The notes under the pieces: generated by a model | The model's database searches: none | The model's input: the letters and a program-made list of their open reading frames with translations, nothing else | What the model was told of the DNA's origin: nothing | Shown here: one piece after another, positions 25,638 to 35,300 of the stretch | Layout of the letters: each line of letters opens with the position of its first letter | How positions within the stretch are numbered: the stretch's first letter is position 1 | Program-made: the position numbers and the translations under genes | Assembly (NCBI GenBank): GCA_049889395.1 | Contig: JBMHDM010000005.1 | Location: forward strand, 1-64,000 | Origin: UBA3537 sp049889395 | GTDB taxonomy: Bacteria > Bacteroidota > Bacteroidia > Flavobacteriales > Flavobacteriaceae | DNA length: 64,000 nucleotides | Reading direction: 5' to 3'

Positions 25638-26474
25638 ATGTCTTCAACTCAACACAATACATCATGGCGAGGGAAACTTCATGAAGTAATCTATGAAGCC
25701 GATACCCCTGCAGGAAAACTATTCGATGTCGTATTATTGATTGTTATCATCATGAGTATTATTTTAGTCATGTTAGAAAGTATAGAACAGATTGGGACAC
25801 AATACTTTGTACTACTGGATACTTTAGAATGGATTATTACAATTTTGTTTTCTTTAGAATATATGGCACGTATTATTTGTGTCAAAAAACCATCGGCTTA
25901 TATTTTTAGTTTTTATGGAATGGTCGATTTACTCTCAACCATTCCTAAATATTTATCCCTTTTTGTTGTTGGAACACATTCATTGGTAGCCCTTAGAGCC
26001 TTGCGTCTCCTTCGGGTGTTTCGCATATTGAAACTCACACGATTCATAAGCGAAAGCACTAATTTTGATCGAGCTCTAAAGCGAAGCAGAGTAAAAATAG
26101 CCGTATTTCTATCTTTTGTTTTGGTTCTATGTGTGATATTGGGGACTGTGATGTACTTGGTAGAAGGAGAACAAGAAAGTGGTTTTACAAGTATCCCCAG
26201 GAGTGTATATTGGGCCATTGTAACGCTCACAACAGTAGGCTATGGCGATATAGCCCCTAGCAGTGCATTAGGACAGTTTATTGCTTCTTTGATTATGATT
26301 TTGGGTTATGGCATAATCGCCATACCAACCGGGATCGTTACCTCTGAAATGACTAAGAAAGAACGAGACAATATTCCTAATAATACACAATCATGTCCGA
26401 ATTGTATGGAATCCTATCACTCCGATAATGCACAATATTGCCACAAATGTGGACAAGGATTAGATCATGAGTAA
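25638..26474 (+). CDS. Voltage-gated-type potassium channel with zinc ribbon
   Basis: This 278-residue inner-membrane channel has six membrane segments. The fourth carries regularly spaced arginines (RALRLLRVFRILKLTRF), as in voltage sensors. The pore loop holds the K+ filter TTVGYGD near residue 198. The tail ends in a zinc-ribbon-like pair, Cys253/Cys256 (CPNC) and Cys268/Cys271 (CHKC), which might sense metal or redox state; that is inference. Its last 8 bases overlap miaA, so the two are probably translated together although their roles are unrelated. Confidence 0.92.
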   Translation: MSSTQHNTSWRGKLHEVIYEADTPAGKLFDVVLLIVIIMSIILVMLESIEQIGTQYFVLLDTLEWIITILFSLEYMARIICVKKPSAYIFSFYGMVDLLSTIPKYLSLFVVGTHSLVALRALRLLRVFRILKLTRFISESTNFDRALKRSRVKIAVFLSFVLVLCVILGTVMYLVEGEQESGFTSIPRSVYWAIVTLTTVGYGDIAPSSALGQFIASLIMILGYGIIAIPTGIVTSEMTKKERDNIPNNTQSCPNCMESYHSDNAQYCHKCGQGLDHE

Positions 26475-27378
26475 AACCATCATTTCAATTGTTGGTCCAA
26501 CTGGAATAGGTAAAACGGACTTGAGCTTGAAATTGGCAGATCATTTTCAAACAGAAATAATCTCGGCCGACTCCCGACAATTTTTTAGAGAAATCCCAAT
26601 TGGTACAGCTGCTCCAACTTTTGATGAACTCAATAGAATAAAGCATCATTTTATTCACCACAAATCAATCCTAGAGCCTTACAGTGTTGGAGATTATGAA
26701 AAAGAAGTCCTCGATTGTATTTCAAAATTACATTCAATACATGATGTTATCATTGTAGTTGGAGGTTCGGGATTATACGTAGATGCAATAATTAAGGGTT
26801 TAGATAAATTCCCTGTTGTAGATCCAGTAATTCGAAAAACCCTAAATTCGTTATTAAAATCAGAGGGTATAGAAAGCTTGCAAAAAGAGCTTCAGCTTTT
26901 GGATCCAATTTCGTATGATAAAATAGATTTAAATAACCCTCATCGAGTTATAAGGGCTTTAGAAATTTGCAGAGGAACTGGACAACCATTTAGTAGTTTT
27001 TTAAATCAAAAAAAACAAACTAGAGACTTTGATAGCATTTCTATAGGTCTAACTGCCCCTCGAGAGCTTGTTTATGACAGAATTAATCGAAGAGTGGATC
27101 AAATGATGAAAAACGGATTATTGGAAGAGGTTACATCTGTTTATCGATACAAAAATTTAAATGCGCTAAATACTGTTGGTTACAAAGAATTGTTTAGCTA
27201 TTTAGAGGGCCAGTGTAGCCTTGAGGAAGCTATTTCAGAAATCAAAAAAAACTCCAGACGATTTGCTAAACGACAATACACTTGGTTTAAGAAACAATCA
27301 AACACCAAATGGTTTGATCAGGAGTATAACAGTAAAGCCATAATCAATTACCTTGAGTCTGTATTGAGAATGTCCTAA
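26467..27378 (+). CDS. miaA: tRNA dimethylallyltransferase
   Basis: MiaA adds a dimethylallyl group to A37 of tRNAs reading UNN codons. The 303-residue protein shows the P-loop GPTGIGKT (residues 10-17), the DSRQFF motif, GGSGLYVDAI, and the C-terminal RFAKRQYTWFKKQ, all diagnostic. It overlaps the channel gene by 8 bases. Its TAA stop shares bases with the TAG of the convergent response-regulator gene (CTAA at 27375-27378). Confidence 0.96.
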   Translation: MSKTIISIVGPTGIGKTDLSLKLADHFQTEIISADSRQFFREIPIGTAAPTFDELNRIKHHFIHHKSILEPYSVGDYEKEVLDCISKLHSIHDVIIVVGGSGLYVDAIIKGLDKFPVVDPVIRKTLNSLLKSEGIESLQKELQLLDPISYDKIDLNNPHRVIRALEICRGTGQPFSSFLNQKKQTRDFDSISIGLTAPRELVYDRINRRVDQMMKNGLLEEVTSVYRYKNLNALNTVGYKELFSYLEGQCSLEEAISEIKKNSRRFAKRQYTWFKKQSNTKWFDQEYNSKAIINYLESVLRMS

Positions 27379-28079
27379 GGATTAATCACCAATCTAAATC
27401 CTTCTCCGTGGATATTCAAAATTTCAACCTTTGGATCTAACTTTAAGTATTTACGCAACTTTGCAATATAAACATCCATGCTTCTTGAGGTGAAATAATT
27501 ATCATCTCTCCAAATTTTGGTCAATGCTATTTCTCTTGGCATCAAATCATTAATATGTAATGCCAACAATCGCAACAACTCATTTTCTTTTGGCGAAAGT
27601 TTGATTTGCGTATCGCCGTTGTGGGTTAAAAATCGAAGTTTGGAGTTGAGTTTAAAACTTCCTATCTCGAATTCAAATTGCTTACTATCAGCAATGGTTT
27701 CAACAGATTTGCGTTGAATAATAGCCTGAATTTTAACCAACAAAACTTCACTATCAAAAGGTTTATTTAAATAATCGTCTGCACCAACTTTGTAACCTTT
27801 CAGAACATCCTCTTTAAGCGCTTTGGCCGTGAGAAATATAATAGGGATGTCTTTATCCTTTTCACGAATTTCTTGTGCCAAAGTAAAGCCGTCCTTATAA
27901 GGCATCATAACATCTAAAATACAGAGATGAAAATTTGACTTTTTAAATTTCTCGAAACCTTCCATTCCATTCTTGGCAAGCACTACCTCATAGTTATTAA
28001 TGGTGAGGTATTCTTTTAAAACAGTTCCAAAATTTGGATCGTCTTCTACGAGCAAAATACGTTTTGTGATATCTTCCAT
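27375..28079 (-). CDS. OmpR-type response regulator
   Basis: This 234-residue regulator has a receiver domain (1-120) with phospho-acceptor Asp56 in LCILDVMMP, acidic EDD near residue 12 and the conserved Lys in FLTAKA. A C-terminal winged helix (about 140-232, KLSPKENELLRLLA and SRSMDVYIAKLRKYL) binds DNA. It follows its kinase gene by 9 bases and should be phosphorylated by it. The pair resembles the RprX/RprY system of Bacteroides in layout; the signal and targets are not evident. Confidence 0.94.
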   Translation of the reverse strand: MEDITKRILLVEDDPNFGTVLKEYLTINNYEVVLAKNGMEGFEKFKKSNFHLCILDVMMPYKDGFTLAQEIREKDKDIPIIFLTAKALKEDVLKGYKVGADDYLNKPFDSEVLLVKIQAIIQRKSVETIADSKQFEFEIGSFKLNSKLRFLTHNGDTQIKLSPKENELLRLLALHINDLMPREIALTKIWRDDNYFTSRSMDVYIAKLRKYLKLDPKVEILNIHGEGFRLVINP

Positions 28080-28088
28080 GATTCTATA

Positions 28089-29657
28089 TTATGTTATTAG
28101 CGGTAATTTTATTATAAATGTACTTCCTTTTCCTTTTTCACTATCAACGGCTACTATTCCCTGATGATTCTCAACAATTCTTTTAACATTGGCTAAACCT
28201 AATCCGTGTCCTTTAACGTTGTGAACATCGCCCGTATGTTCTCTGTAAAATTCTTCAAAAATTCGTTTTTGTGCCACCTTGCTTATTCCAATTCCCTGAT
28301 CTCTAACATACATCAGAATATTATTTCCTGCGTTTTCTGTAATTATATCTATTTTGGGGGGACCTTCAGAATATTTCACAGCATTGTCTAGTATATTAAC
28401 AATCACATTAGTTAAATAGATATTGTTTGCTAAGACGGACGATTTCTGTGCCCGAAAATCTGTTTTAATGTACCCCTTACGGTCACTAATAATCAATTCA
28501 ACGTGAGTAATGGCATCCAAAATAAGGTCGTGCAATTTCAAACGATCCTTACTTATAATAAGTTGTTTTTTCTGTAATTGAGAAATTCGTATCACATTTT
28601 CAACTTGAGCATTCATGCGCTTGTTTTCATCTTTTATCATGGAAAGATAGCTCATGACTTTCTCTGAGTTTTTAAATATTTTTGGATTTTTAATGGCATC
28701 CAAAGCCAGGTTTATGGTTGCTATTGGGGTTTTAAATTCATGGGTCATATTATTGATAAAGTCCGATTTCATTTGGGAAATTTTCCTTTGCTCTATGAGT
28801 TGGAAAAGAGCACTAGTATAGGCCACAATAATAATAACGGTAAACAAAATGGAGAGTAGTGTCATCCCTACAATGGATGACAAAATAAAGCGTTTTCGAT
28901 TAGGAAAGTTTATGTAAAGATAATATCCCCCGTCACCGTCCTGCTCTGCAAAGATAGGGACGCCTATAGTTGGCGTAAGATTTGAGTCAAACTGTTTTGA
29001 AGATACAAATGTTGGGGTGTCATTTTGAAAAACTGCAAATTCATAGGCAATATCGATTTCGTCTTCAGCTAGTTTTTTATTCAAAAGACGCTCAATATCG
29101 CTAGGATATACTCTTTTTTCAATGGGGGTGTTTTTAACCTCTTCTTTATATTGAGCTTCAAATGTGGCCCTTTGTAGCCGATCCATATTGAGAACTTTTG
29201 TTAATGAAAAATCTAAGTTTGTAGTAGTGATTCCATCCTGACCTGAGGTTGAGAAAGATTTTTTGGTGGTTTTGCCCTTTATTTTGGTTAAATCTAAACT
29301 ATCACTAACAGTGGCGTTTATAGCGGCAATAGTATAGTTTTCTTCTGTTACTCCCGTATCATAAACCACGATCTGGTCATCGTTATCTTGAGGTTTGTAA
29401 ATGGTTATATTTCGCAAAGCGATGGAGTCTGGCTCTTGTCCACGAGCAATAAGATCGTTAAGGGCAAAAACGTACTTTTGGTATTCTATGTCCGCAATTT
29501 GATTTGAGGTGTAAGTCAATATTTTTTTAACATTAAAAGAAAATTGCTCTTCTTTTGTTTTGAGGGCATTATTGATATAATAGGCTTGAACAAAAATAAT
29601 TCCGATAAGAGAAAGACTCATCAAAATAACCAGTATAGAAAAAAACTTCTTGTTCAT
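28089..29657 (-). CDS. Sensor histidine kinase
   Basis: This 522-residue membrane kinase has an N-terminal helix (about 7-27), a periplasmic sensor region (about 28-255) and a second helix (about 258-285). The dimerisation helix carries phospho-acceptor His near 306 (NNMTHEFKTPIA). An ATPase domain follows, with N box NVIVNILDNAVKYSEGPP, DQGIGIS and GHGLGLANVKRIV. It pairs with the response regulator 9 bases downstream. A -7 element 4 bases before its ATG suggests its own, nearly leaderless, promoter. Confidence 0.95.
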   Translation of the reverse strand: MNKKFFSILVILMSLSLIGIIFVQAYYINNALKTKEEQFSFNVKKILTYTSNQIADIEYQKYVFALNDLIARGQEPDSIALRNITIYKPQDNDDQIVVYDTGVTEENYTIAAINATVSDSLDLTKIKGKTTKKSFSTSGQDGITTTNLDFSLTKVLNMDRLQRATFEAQYKEEVKNTPIEKRVYPSDIERLLNKKLAEDEIDIAYEFAVFQNDTPTFVSSKQFDSNLTPTIGVPIFAEQDGDGGYYLYINFPNRKRFILSSIVGMTLLSILFTVIIIVAYTSALFQLIEQRKISQMKSDFINNMTHEFKTPIATINLALDAIKNPKIFKNSEKVMSYLSMIKDENKRMNAQVENVIRISQLQKKQLIISKDRLKLHDLILDAITHVELIISDRKGYIKTDFRAQKSSVLANNIYLTNVIVNILDNAVKYSEGPPKIDIITENAGNNILMYVRDQGIGISKVAQKRIFEEFYREHTGDVHNVKGHGLGLANVKRIVENHQGIVAVDSEKGKGSTFIIKLPLIT

Positions 29658-29661
29658 TTAA

Positions 29662-29669
29662 CAAAATTA
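29662..29669 (-). promoter_or_regulatory. -7 element immediately before the histidine kinase
   Basis: TAATTTTG on the minus strand matches TAnnTTTG and ends 4 bases before the kinase ATG at 29657. A leaderless transcript would result. The spacer from coaE is 77 bases, long enough for a separate promoter. Confidence 0.45.
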
Positions 29670-29734
29670 TCTCTTTTAAGAATATTTTAAGTTGTTTTTA
29701 ACTTATTATTAACCAAAATGTTAAAAATTAAAAA

Positions 29735-30325
29735 TCAACACATTAATTTAATAATTTTATTGTGAATTTTTAAAACTTCTTGCGTTGTTTGATCCCAATC
29801 TAAATTTTGAATCACAAAATCTGATTGCTTTATTTTTTTAGAATCAGACAGCTGATTGTCCATTATGGCTTCAATCTCATGTTCCGATTTATTATCTCTT
29901 TTTTTAGTTCGTTCTAGTCTTACATGCTTTGGAGCTGTTACAGTGATAATGAAATCAAATTGATCCTGTGCCTTAATCTCAAATAAAATGGCAACCTCTT
30001 TCACAACATAAGGACTAGTTTGTTTGGATAACCAAGTGGCATAATGTTTAGCAACTTCAGGATGAACCAGAGCATTCATCTGTTTTAATAAAGATTGATC
30101 TGAAAAAATTTGTTTAGAAATATAACTTTTGTTTAGAACCTGATTTTCAAAGGCTTTATCACCAAAAAGAGAGATGAGACCTTTTTGAACTGACTTTGAA
30201 TGTTGCATCAACTTTTTGGCTTCATCATCAGCGTGATAAACTGGAACCCCCAATGTCTTAAAAACTGAAGCTACAGCAGTTTTTCCACTACCAATACCGC
30301 CTGTAAGACCCACCGTTTTAGTCAT
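29735..30325 (-). CDS. coaE: Dephospho-CoA kinase
   Basis: CoaE phosphorylates dephospho-CoA to coenzyme A, the last step of the pathway. The 196-residue protein has the P-loop GGIGSGKT (residues 9-16), HADDEAKKL near residue 35 and VKEVAILFE near 105. It overlaps the YbbR gene by 8 bases. The earlier pathway enzyme CoaBC is encoded at 40800, in a different operon. Confidence 0.95.
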   Translation of the reverse strand: MTKTVGLTGGIGSGKTAVASVFKTLGVPVYHADDEAKKLMQHSKSVQKGLISLFGDKAFENQVLNKSYISKQIFSDQSLLKQMNALVHPEVAKHYATWLSKQTSPYVVKEVAILFEIKAQDQFDFIITVTAPKHVRLERTKKRDNKSEHEIEAIMDNQLSDSKKIKQSDFVIQNLDWDQTTQEVLKIHNKIIKLMC

Positions 30326-31286
30326 TCTTTGGTTTTATTACATATTCAATTTGATTCAACTGTAGCGCTACGCGTTTGACCGTATTAGGATACGTAACAA
30401 GTTTTGGAATCAGAAGGTTGTTTGTGGTATTTAAGCTGTTAAAATCACATTCCACCTTGAAATCCTCTGATGATATGGAGTTGTATATTTCTAAATTAGA
30501 ATAAAAAACAACTGGCACTTCTTTAGGAAAAATAGAAACATATTGATTTTCTGGGACATTCAAAAGCTGAACGGGAACCCGAGTAACACCTTCAGTAAAT
30601 TTCTCTACTTTACCAAAAACATTAATTTCTTTTTGAGTGAAATTTAAACCCCCTAAATCTTCTGGAATCGATAGGGTCAAAGATTCATTGATATTCGAGT
30701 TTAGATTGTTTTTTACCAACCGTGAAGTATAAATTTCATCAATAAGGTCCAATGATTGTTTTGAACCAACTACCACTATGGAGTCTGGTGAACAACGGAG
30801 AGGTTCGTCCATGTCGTACCCTACGGAAAAGCTAATTTCTGAACGAATCCTTACAGGAAGGGTTTTTGAAGATTGCTTATCAAACTTAAATGTGATTTGT
30901 TTGGGTGAAATATCAACAATATCGATTGTTGGGTCAAAAAATTTAGAAACTAAAATTCGCTGATCTTCAGCGTTCCAAAAATAAGCACTTTCAGTCTTTT
31001 GCAAAGTATTAAAATCGGTTAGAAGTTTTAACTCTGATAACGCGAACTTTAAAACTCCAAAGCCGTTAGACTTCAATGTAACATCAATAAATTTTGGCTC
31101 CGTATGCAATAAAACTTCTTTAAAGTTGTCATGAATTGGCACCAGCTCCAAACGTAAAGTGTAACTAGCTTTGTTAGATAATTTTATGACAATAGAAATC
31201 ATTAATGACATCAAAAGAAACAACATGAAAACATTGAGTCGTTTGACTCTTATCCAATTCATTATGAGGCGTTTAATACGTTTCAT
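30318..31286 (-). CDS. YbbR-domain membrane protein
   Basis: This 322-residue protein has a short basic N-terminus, one membrane helix (about 18-38, VFMLFLLMSLMISIVIKL) and an extracytoplasmic beta-rich part with YbbR-like repeats. In Firmicutes the YbbR protein CdaR regulates the diadenylate cyclase CdaA. Here no cyclase gene is adjacent, although a 7TM-HD (PgpH-like) enzyme is encoded at 551. A link to cyclic di-AMP is therefore only a hypothesis. It overlaps both neighbours: 4 bases with the glycosyltransferase and 8 with coaE. An internal ATG at residue 9 is an alternative start. Confidence 0.82.
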   Translation of the reverse strand: MKRIKRLIMNWIRVKRLNVFMLFLLMSLMISIVIKLSNKASYTLRLELVPIHDNFKEVLLHTEPKFIDVTLKSNGFGVLKFALSELKLLTDFNTLQKTESAYFWNAEDQRILVSKFFDPTIDIVDISPKQITFKFDKQSSKTLPVRIRSEISFSVGYDMDEPLRCSPDSIVVVGSKQSLDLIDEIYTSRLVKNNLNSNINESLTLSIPEDLGGLNFTQKEINVFGKVEKFTEGVTRVPVQLLNVPENQYVSIFPKEVPVVFYSNLEIYNSISSEDFKVECDFNSLNTTNNLLIPKLVTYPNTVKRVALQLNQIEYVIKPKND

Positions 31287-32296
31287 GAAGGTGTTTTGAA
31301 AAATAATTTTGGAAATAATTGAACTGCGGGCTTCTTAAAAAATTTGAGTTTTAAGACTGAATTTATGTATCCTAAACCATATCCAAAAAATTGAATCAAA
31401 ATAGCGGGTATAACCATAATACTCGCCAAAACATCTGCGGTATGATTTAATGCAGAAAGAAACGCTAACACAAAATAAATACCATACAACATGAGACCCC
31501 ATTTTACATTGATAGCCATTAAAATTAGACTCAAAATAAACCCAAAAACAAACAACGTTGGAAACCAATATGTGAGCTTTTTGGTGTGTGGATGCCATTT
31601 ATTTAAGATTGGTCGAACCTGTCCAAATTTATAAACCTGAACAAAAAAACTTTCAAAAGAAATACGGCGTTTATGATAGACAAATGCCTCGGAAATCAAA
31701 CAAAGTTTATAACCCATATCTTTGAGACGAATGGATAAATCGGGATCTTCGCCAGGATGAATATTCCCAAATCCACCAGAAGCCAAGTAGGCTTCTTTGG
31801 ACAGTCCCATATTGAAACTTCGCGGTTGGTAACCGTTGACTTGCTTACCCCCTCCTCTAATTCCGCCTGTGGTCATCCAAGCCGTCATCGAAAAATTAAT
31901 AGATTTTTGCAAGGGAGTAAAGTTGTGTCTGGCGGTATCAGGTCCTCCAAAGCAATCTACATAATTTTCTTTTAAAGCAGAAATAACCGCCGTCAAATAC
32001 TGTTTGGGTAATAGACAGTCTGAATCCAAAATGATAAAATAATGACCTCTGGCTCGATCCATACCATAGTTTCTGGAATGTCCAGGCCCCGTATTATTTT
32101 TGAAATAATAGCTGATATTTAGTGTTTTTGAAAAATGCTCGACTATTAATCTAGAATCCATAGTAGAACCGTCCTCCACAATAACGATCTCAAAAGTTTT
32201 GGGACCATCCAACTCACAAAAACTTTCCAATAACTCCCGAATTTCCTCTGGCCGATTGTAAACGGGTACGATAAACGAAAAATCACTAGCAATCAT
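31283..32296 (-). CDS. Family 2 glycosyltransferase
   Basis: This 337-residue enzyme has a GT-A catalytic domain (about 1-235) with VPVYNRPEE near the start, VEDGST near residue 43 and the metal-binding DSDC. An HKRR basic segment near residue 210 is followed by hydrophobic helices at the C-terminus (about 245-310), so it sits on the inner membrane. The acceptor is unknown. I chose ATG 32296 rather than the upstream TTG 32314 because a -7 element (32302-32309) overlaps the extended region and points to a transcript starting at about 32298. Confidence 0.85.
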   Translation of the reverse strand: MIASDFSFIVPVYNRPEEIRELLESFCELDGPKTFEIVIVEDGSTMDSRLIVEHFSKTLNISYYFKNNTGPGHSRNYGMDRARGHYFIILDSDCLLPKQYLTAVISALKENYVDCFGGPDTARHNFTPLQKSINFSMTAWMTTGGIRGGGKQVNGYQPRSFNMGLSKEAYLASGGFGNIHPGEDPDLSIRLKDMGYKLCLISEAFVYHKRRISFESFFVQVYKFGQVRPILNKWHPHTKKLTYWFPTLFVFGFILSLILMAINVKWGLMLYGIYFVLAFLSALNHTADVLASIMVIPAILIQFFGYGLGYINSVLKLKFFKKPAVQLFPKLFFKTPS

Positions 32297-32301
32297 GGTA
32301 A

Positions 32302-32309
32302 CAAATTTA
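32302..32309 (-). promoter_or_regulatory. -7 element immediately before the glycosyltransferase
   Basis: TAAATTTG on the minus strand matches TAnnTTTG and ends 5 bases before ATG 32296. A TTA lies 18 bases upstream. It would give a nearly leaderless transcript for the five-gene run down to 27375. Confidence 0.45.
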
Positions 32310-32347
32310 CACAATGCATTTGAATTCTAACCCTAAAAATAAAGCAT

Positions 32348-32379
32348 AAAAAAAACCCCGCCGAGGCGAGGTTTTTTTT
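32348..32379 (-). terminator. Terminator of the T9SS adhesin gene
   Basis: An AAACC-CGC/GCG-GGTTT stem with one internal mismatch and a 4-base loop is flanked by A- and T-runs. It sits 18 bases after the adhesin stop and could act in either direction. Confidence 0.75.
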
Positions 32380-32396
32380 ATGATGAGTTGAAAAGA

Positions 32397-35300
32397 TTAT
32401 TTTTTCAATACGCGCACCGTTTGTACCGTGTTTCCGATGGAAACTTGTATAAAGTAAGCGCCGGTCTGCATAGCAGATAAATCTACTGTACAGTCTCTAG
32501 TATTCGGGTTTTGACGCAATACCATCTGACCCAAAATGTTGAAGACTTTAACATCTTCTACGTTGTTTTGAGCTTTAATGGTTAAGACATCGTTCACCGG
32601 ATTCGGGAAGTAGTTGAATGACGAAATACTGTTATCATCCAGTCCTAGAGAGGTCGTTGTAATCTGGAAATCGTCAATAAAGAAATCATTGTCAACATTT
32701 CCTGTAGCAGATTCGGCATACAGTGCAAATTTAGTCATCGATGTGTAAGAAGACAAATCAATCTCTGGCATTGCATCACCTGTTGCAGAAGGGGTATTAT
32801 TAGCATCCCAACGGTAGAGTTCAGACCACGTAGATCCGTCATCCTCTGTAACCATTAGAGCAACAAAGTCTCCTGCTCCAAATGTTGTTGAAGACGTTGA
32901 ATTCCAGACCGTTAAAGCCGCATTTAAATTCAAATAATAAGTACCACCGGACAAATCAAACATTGGTGAAATTAACCAATCATCATTACCACCGCTAAAG
33001 GAGCTGTAATATACATTTACCTTGGCAGCCCCTGTAGTACCGTTATTTCCAAATCCATCTTCACTCCAAGCTGAAGTTGTTCCTGATGGACCATCAGCTA
33101 TAGCACCTGTACCCTCAGTCCAGAATTCTCCTGGATAAGTACTGAAGTCATTGGTGTAAGCCGGTACAATCGGTGCGGGTTCAGTTGTAAAACTTAGTGG
33201 TCCCGTCCATGAACTAAACTCACCGCCTGCACATGCAGATCTTACATACACTTCATAATCTGTATTATCAGCTAATGAGGTAAGTGACACTGAAGTAGCC
33301 CCAATTACCGCTGTACCTGCAGCAGTAGGCTCGCCAGTACCTGCAGCCTGAACAACATATTCGTAGTCTGTTTCCGTACCACCAGCAGTCCACGAAATGT
33401 CTGCACTTGAGTCAGATAAATTGGATACCGTCAGTGCGCTTGGGCCAATACATGATGGAGGCGCAACTACAGTAATAGTCATATCTATAGTAACCCCATA
33501 TGATCCTGAATAACAAGGATTTGGTGTAGACTGACCACCATCGGCTGTACCAATTCTAACCCTATGATCCCCTAGTGGTGCATCGGAAGGCACCAAGAAA
33601 GAGGCATCCAAAGTGGTTGGATTTGACCCTAATGACTCCCCAGTGAACAGTAATTCGGAAGAATCAAAATTATAGTCATCGTTCAAATCTACCCAAACAT
33701 GTGTGTCATAGGAGTAACCCGTAGCAAAAGTAATATTTAAACTAGCGGTAGTAGATTGCCCTGCTTCAACTGCTGTTGCAGTGAAATCTTCATATGTAAT
33801 ATCACCTCCAGACGTAAAATCTGTTCCATTAAATGCGACAGATGAAATACCTGAACCGTCATTGCTTGTCGGTACAGAATCACAATAGCATCCAGTGGTC
33901 GCTGTGGTGACACTCTTTTCAAGACAACCAGTAGCAGAACCATTAGCGTTGTATGGTATAACGGTGTAATAATAAGTAGTTGCTACTTGAACATTAGTAA
34001 AACTATAAGACGTAGCACTTCCTAGATCTGTTGAAGCTTCAATATCACTACCTCCAGAAGTCGTTCCTACTGTTATGTAGTATCCATCTGCGCCGTCGGT
34101 AGCATCCCATGATATATCAAAATCAAAGTTACCACAAGAAGCATCCAATGTATTGCTGAAGTTTGCTGCACAACCAGGAGGAGTTGAAGGAATTTCTTCT
34201 ACAACTACATCGTCAATGTACAATCTCCAGCCATCCAAGCCACCGTTGGCCACATGGAAGGCAATGTAATTAACACCTGTATAAGATGACAAATCAATGA
34301 TTATCTCTTGATATGCTGTGTTTGAATATTCTGCATTTGCCAGAAGAACAGTAGTAAAGCTAGCTGTTTCTGCCGTAGTTGATGATAGAAGAACCTCAAA
34401 ATCATTAGGCTCACCACTAGACTGAACCCGCTGTTGGAATTTCAATCTTTCATTTCCTGTGAGTTGGAATCCAGGTGAAATTAACCAATCATCATTGGCT
34501 CCTGAGTTATAATCAGTGTACATAGCCGCAACTCCATCACCTTCATTGGTATTACTTCCGTAAGAAGTTGTCCATGAATCCGTATCACCATTGGCGTTGT
34601 CCACGGTCCAGCAAGACGCCGAAGAGGAATCAGAGTTGAAAGTTTCAGTGAACGGGAATGTAGAGTATGCATCACAGGCAGTATTGAATGTGTAAGGGCC
34701 AACCCAGTCTGATGTACTAGTCCCACAATCCGCTTGTACATATACATCATAGGATGTATTTGATGATAGTCCAGTTATGGTGTAAGGGTTTGTTGTGACA
34801 GCTACAGTTGTTCCTGTTCCTTGTGTAAATCCTTCAGGACCATATTCAATATTCCAAGCCGTTTCTGAATCACCAGCTGTCCAACTAACATCTGCAGCAG
34901 ATGTGGTAATGTTTGCTGCCGACAAAGAATTTGATGACGGTGCAAGGCAAGACGGAGGTGTTCTTACTGCAAAGTTATCTACAAAGAAATCAAAGTCGCC
35001 TCCAGACGTCATTCCCTCCAAAGCAAACACGGCGAATTTAGTTGTAGCACTTGTTATAGTTGCAATATCAATGGTTACATTATCTCCTGTGTTCGAAGGC
35101 GAATTACTAGCATCCCAAGTATAGATAGTGGTCCAAGTTGTTCCATTATCAACAGACTGCATGATGTAAACCGCATCGTCACTACCTATAGTGCCGCTTG
35201 ATGTGCTGGCATATAAAGTCAACGCAACATCAAGATTAATTTCATAACCACCACTCGATAAATCAAATGTTGGAGATATTAACCACTCATCTCCACCTGT

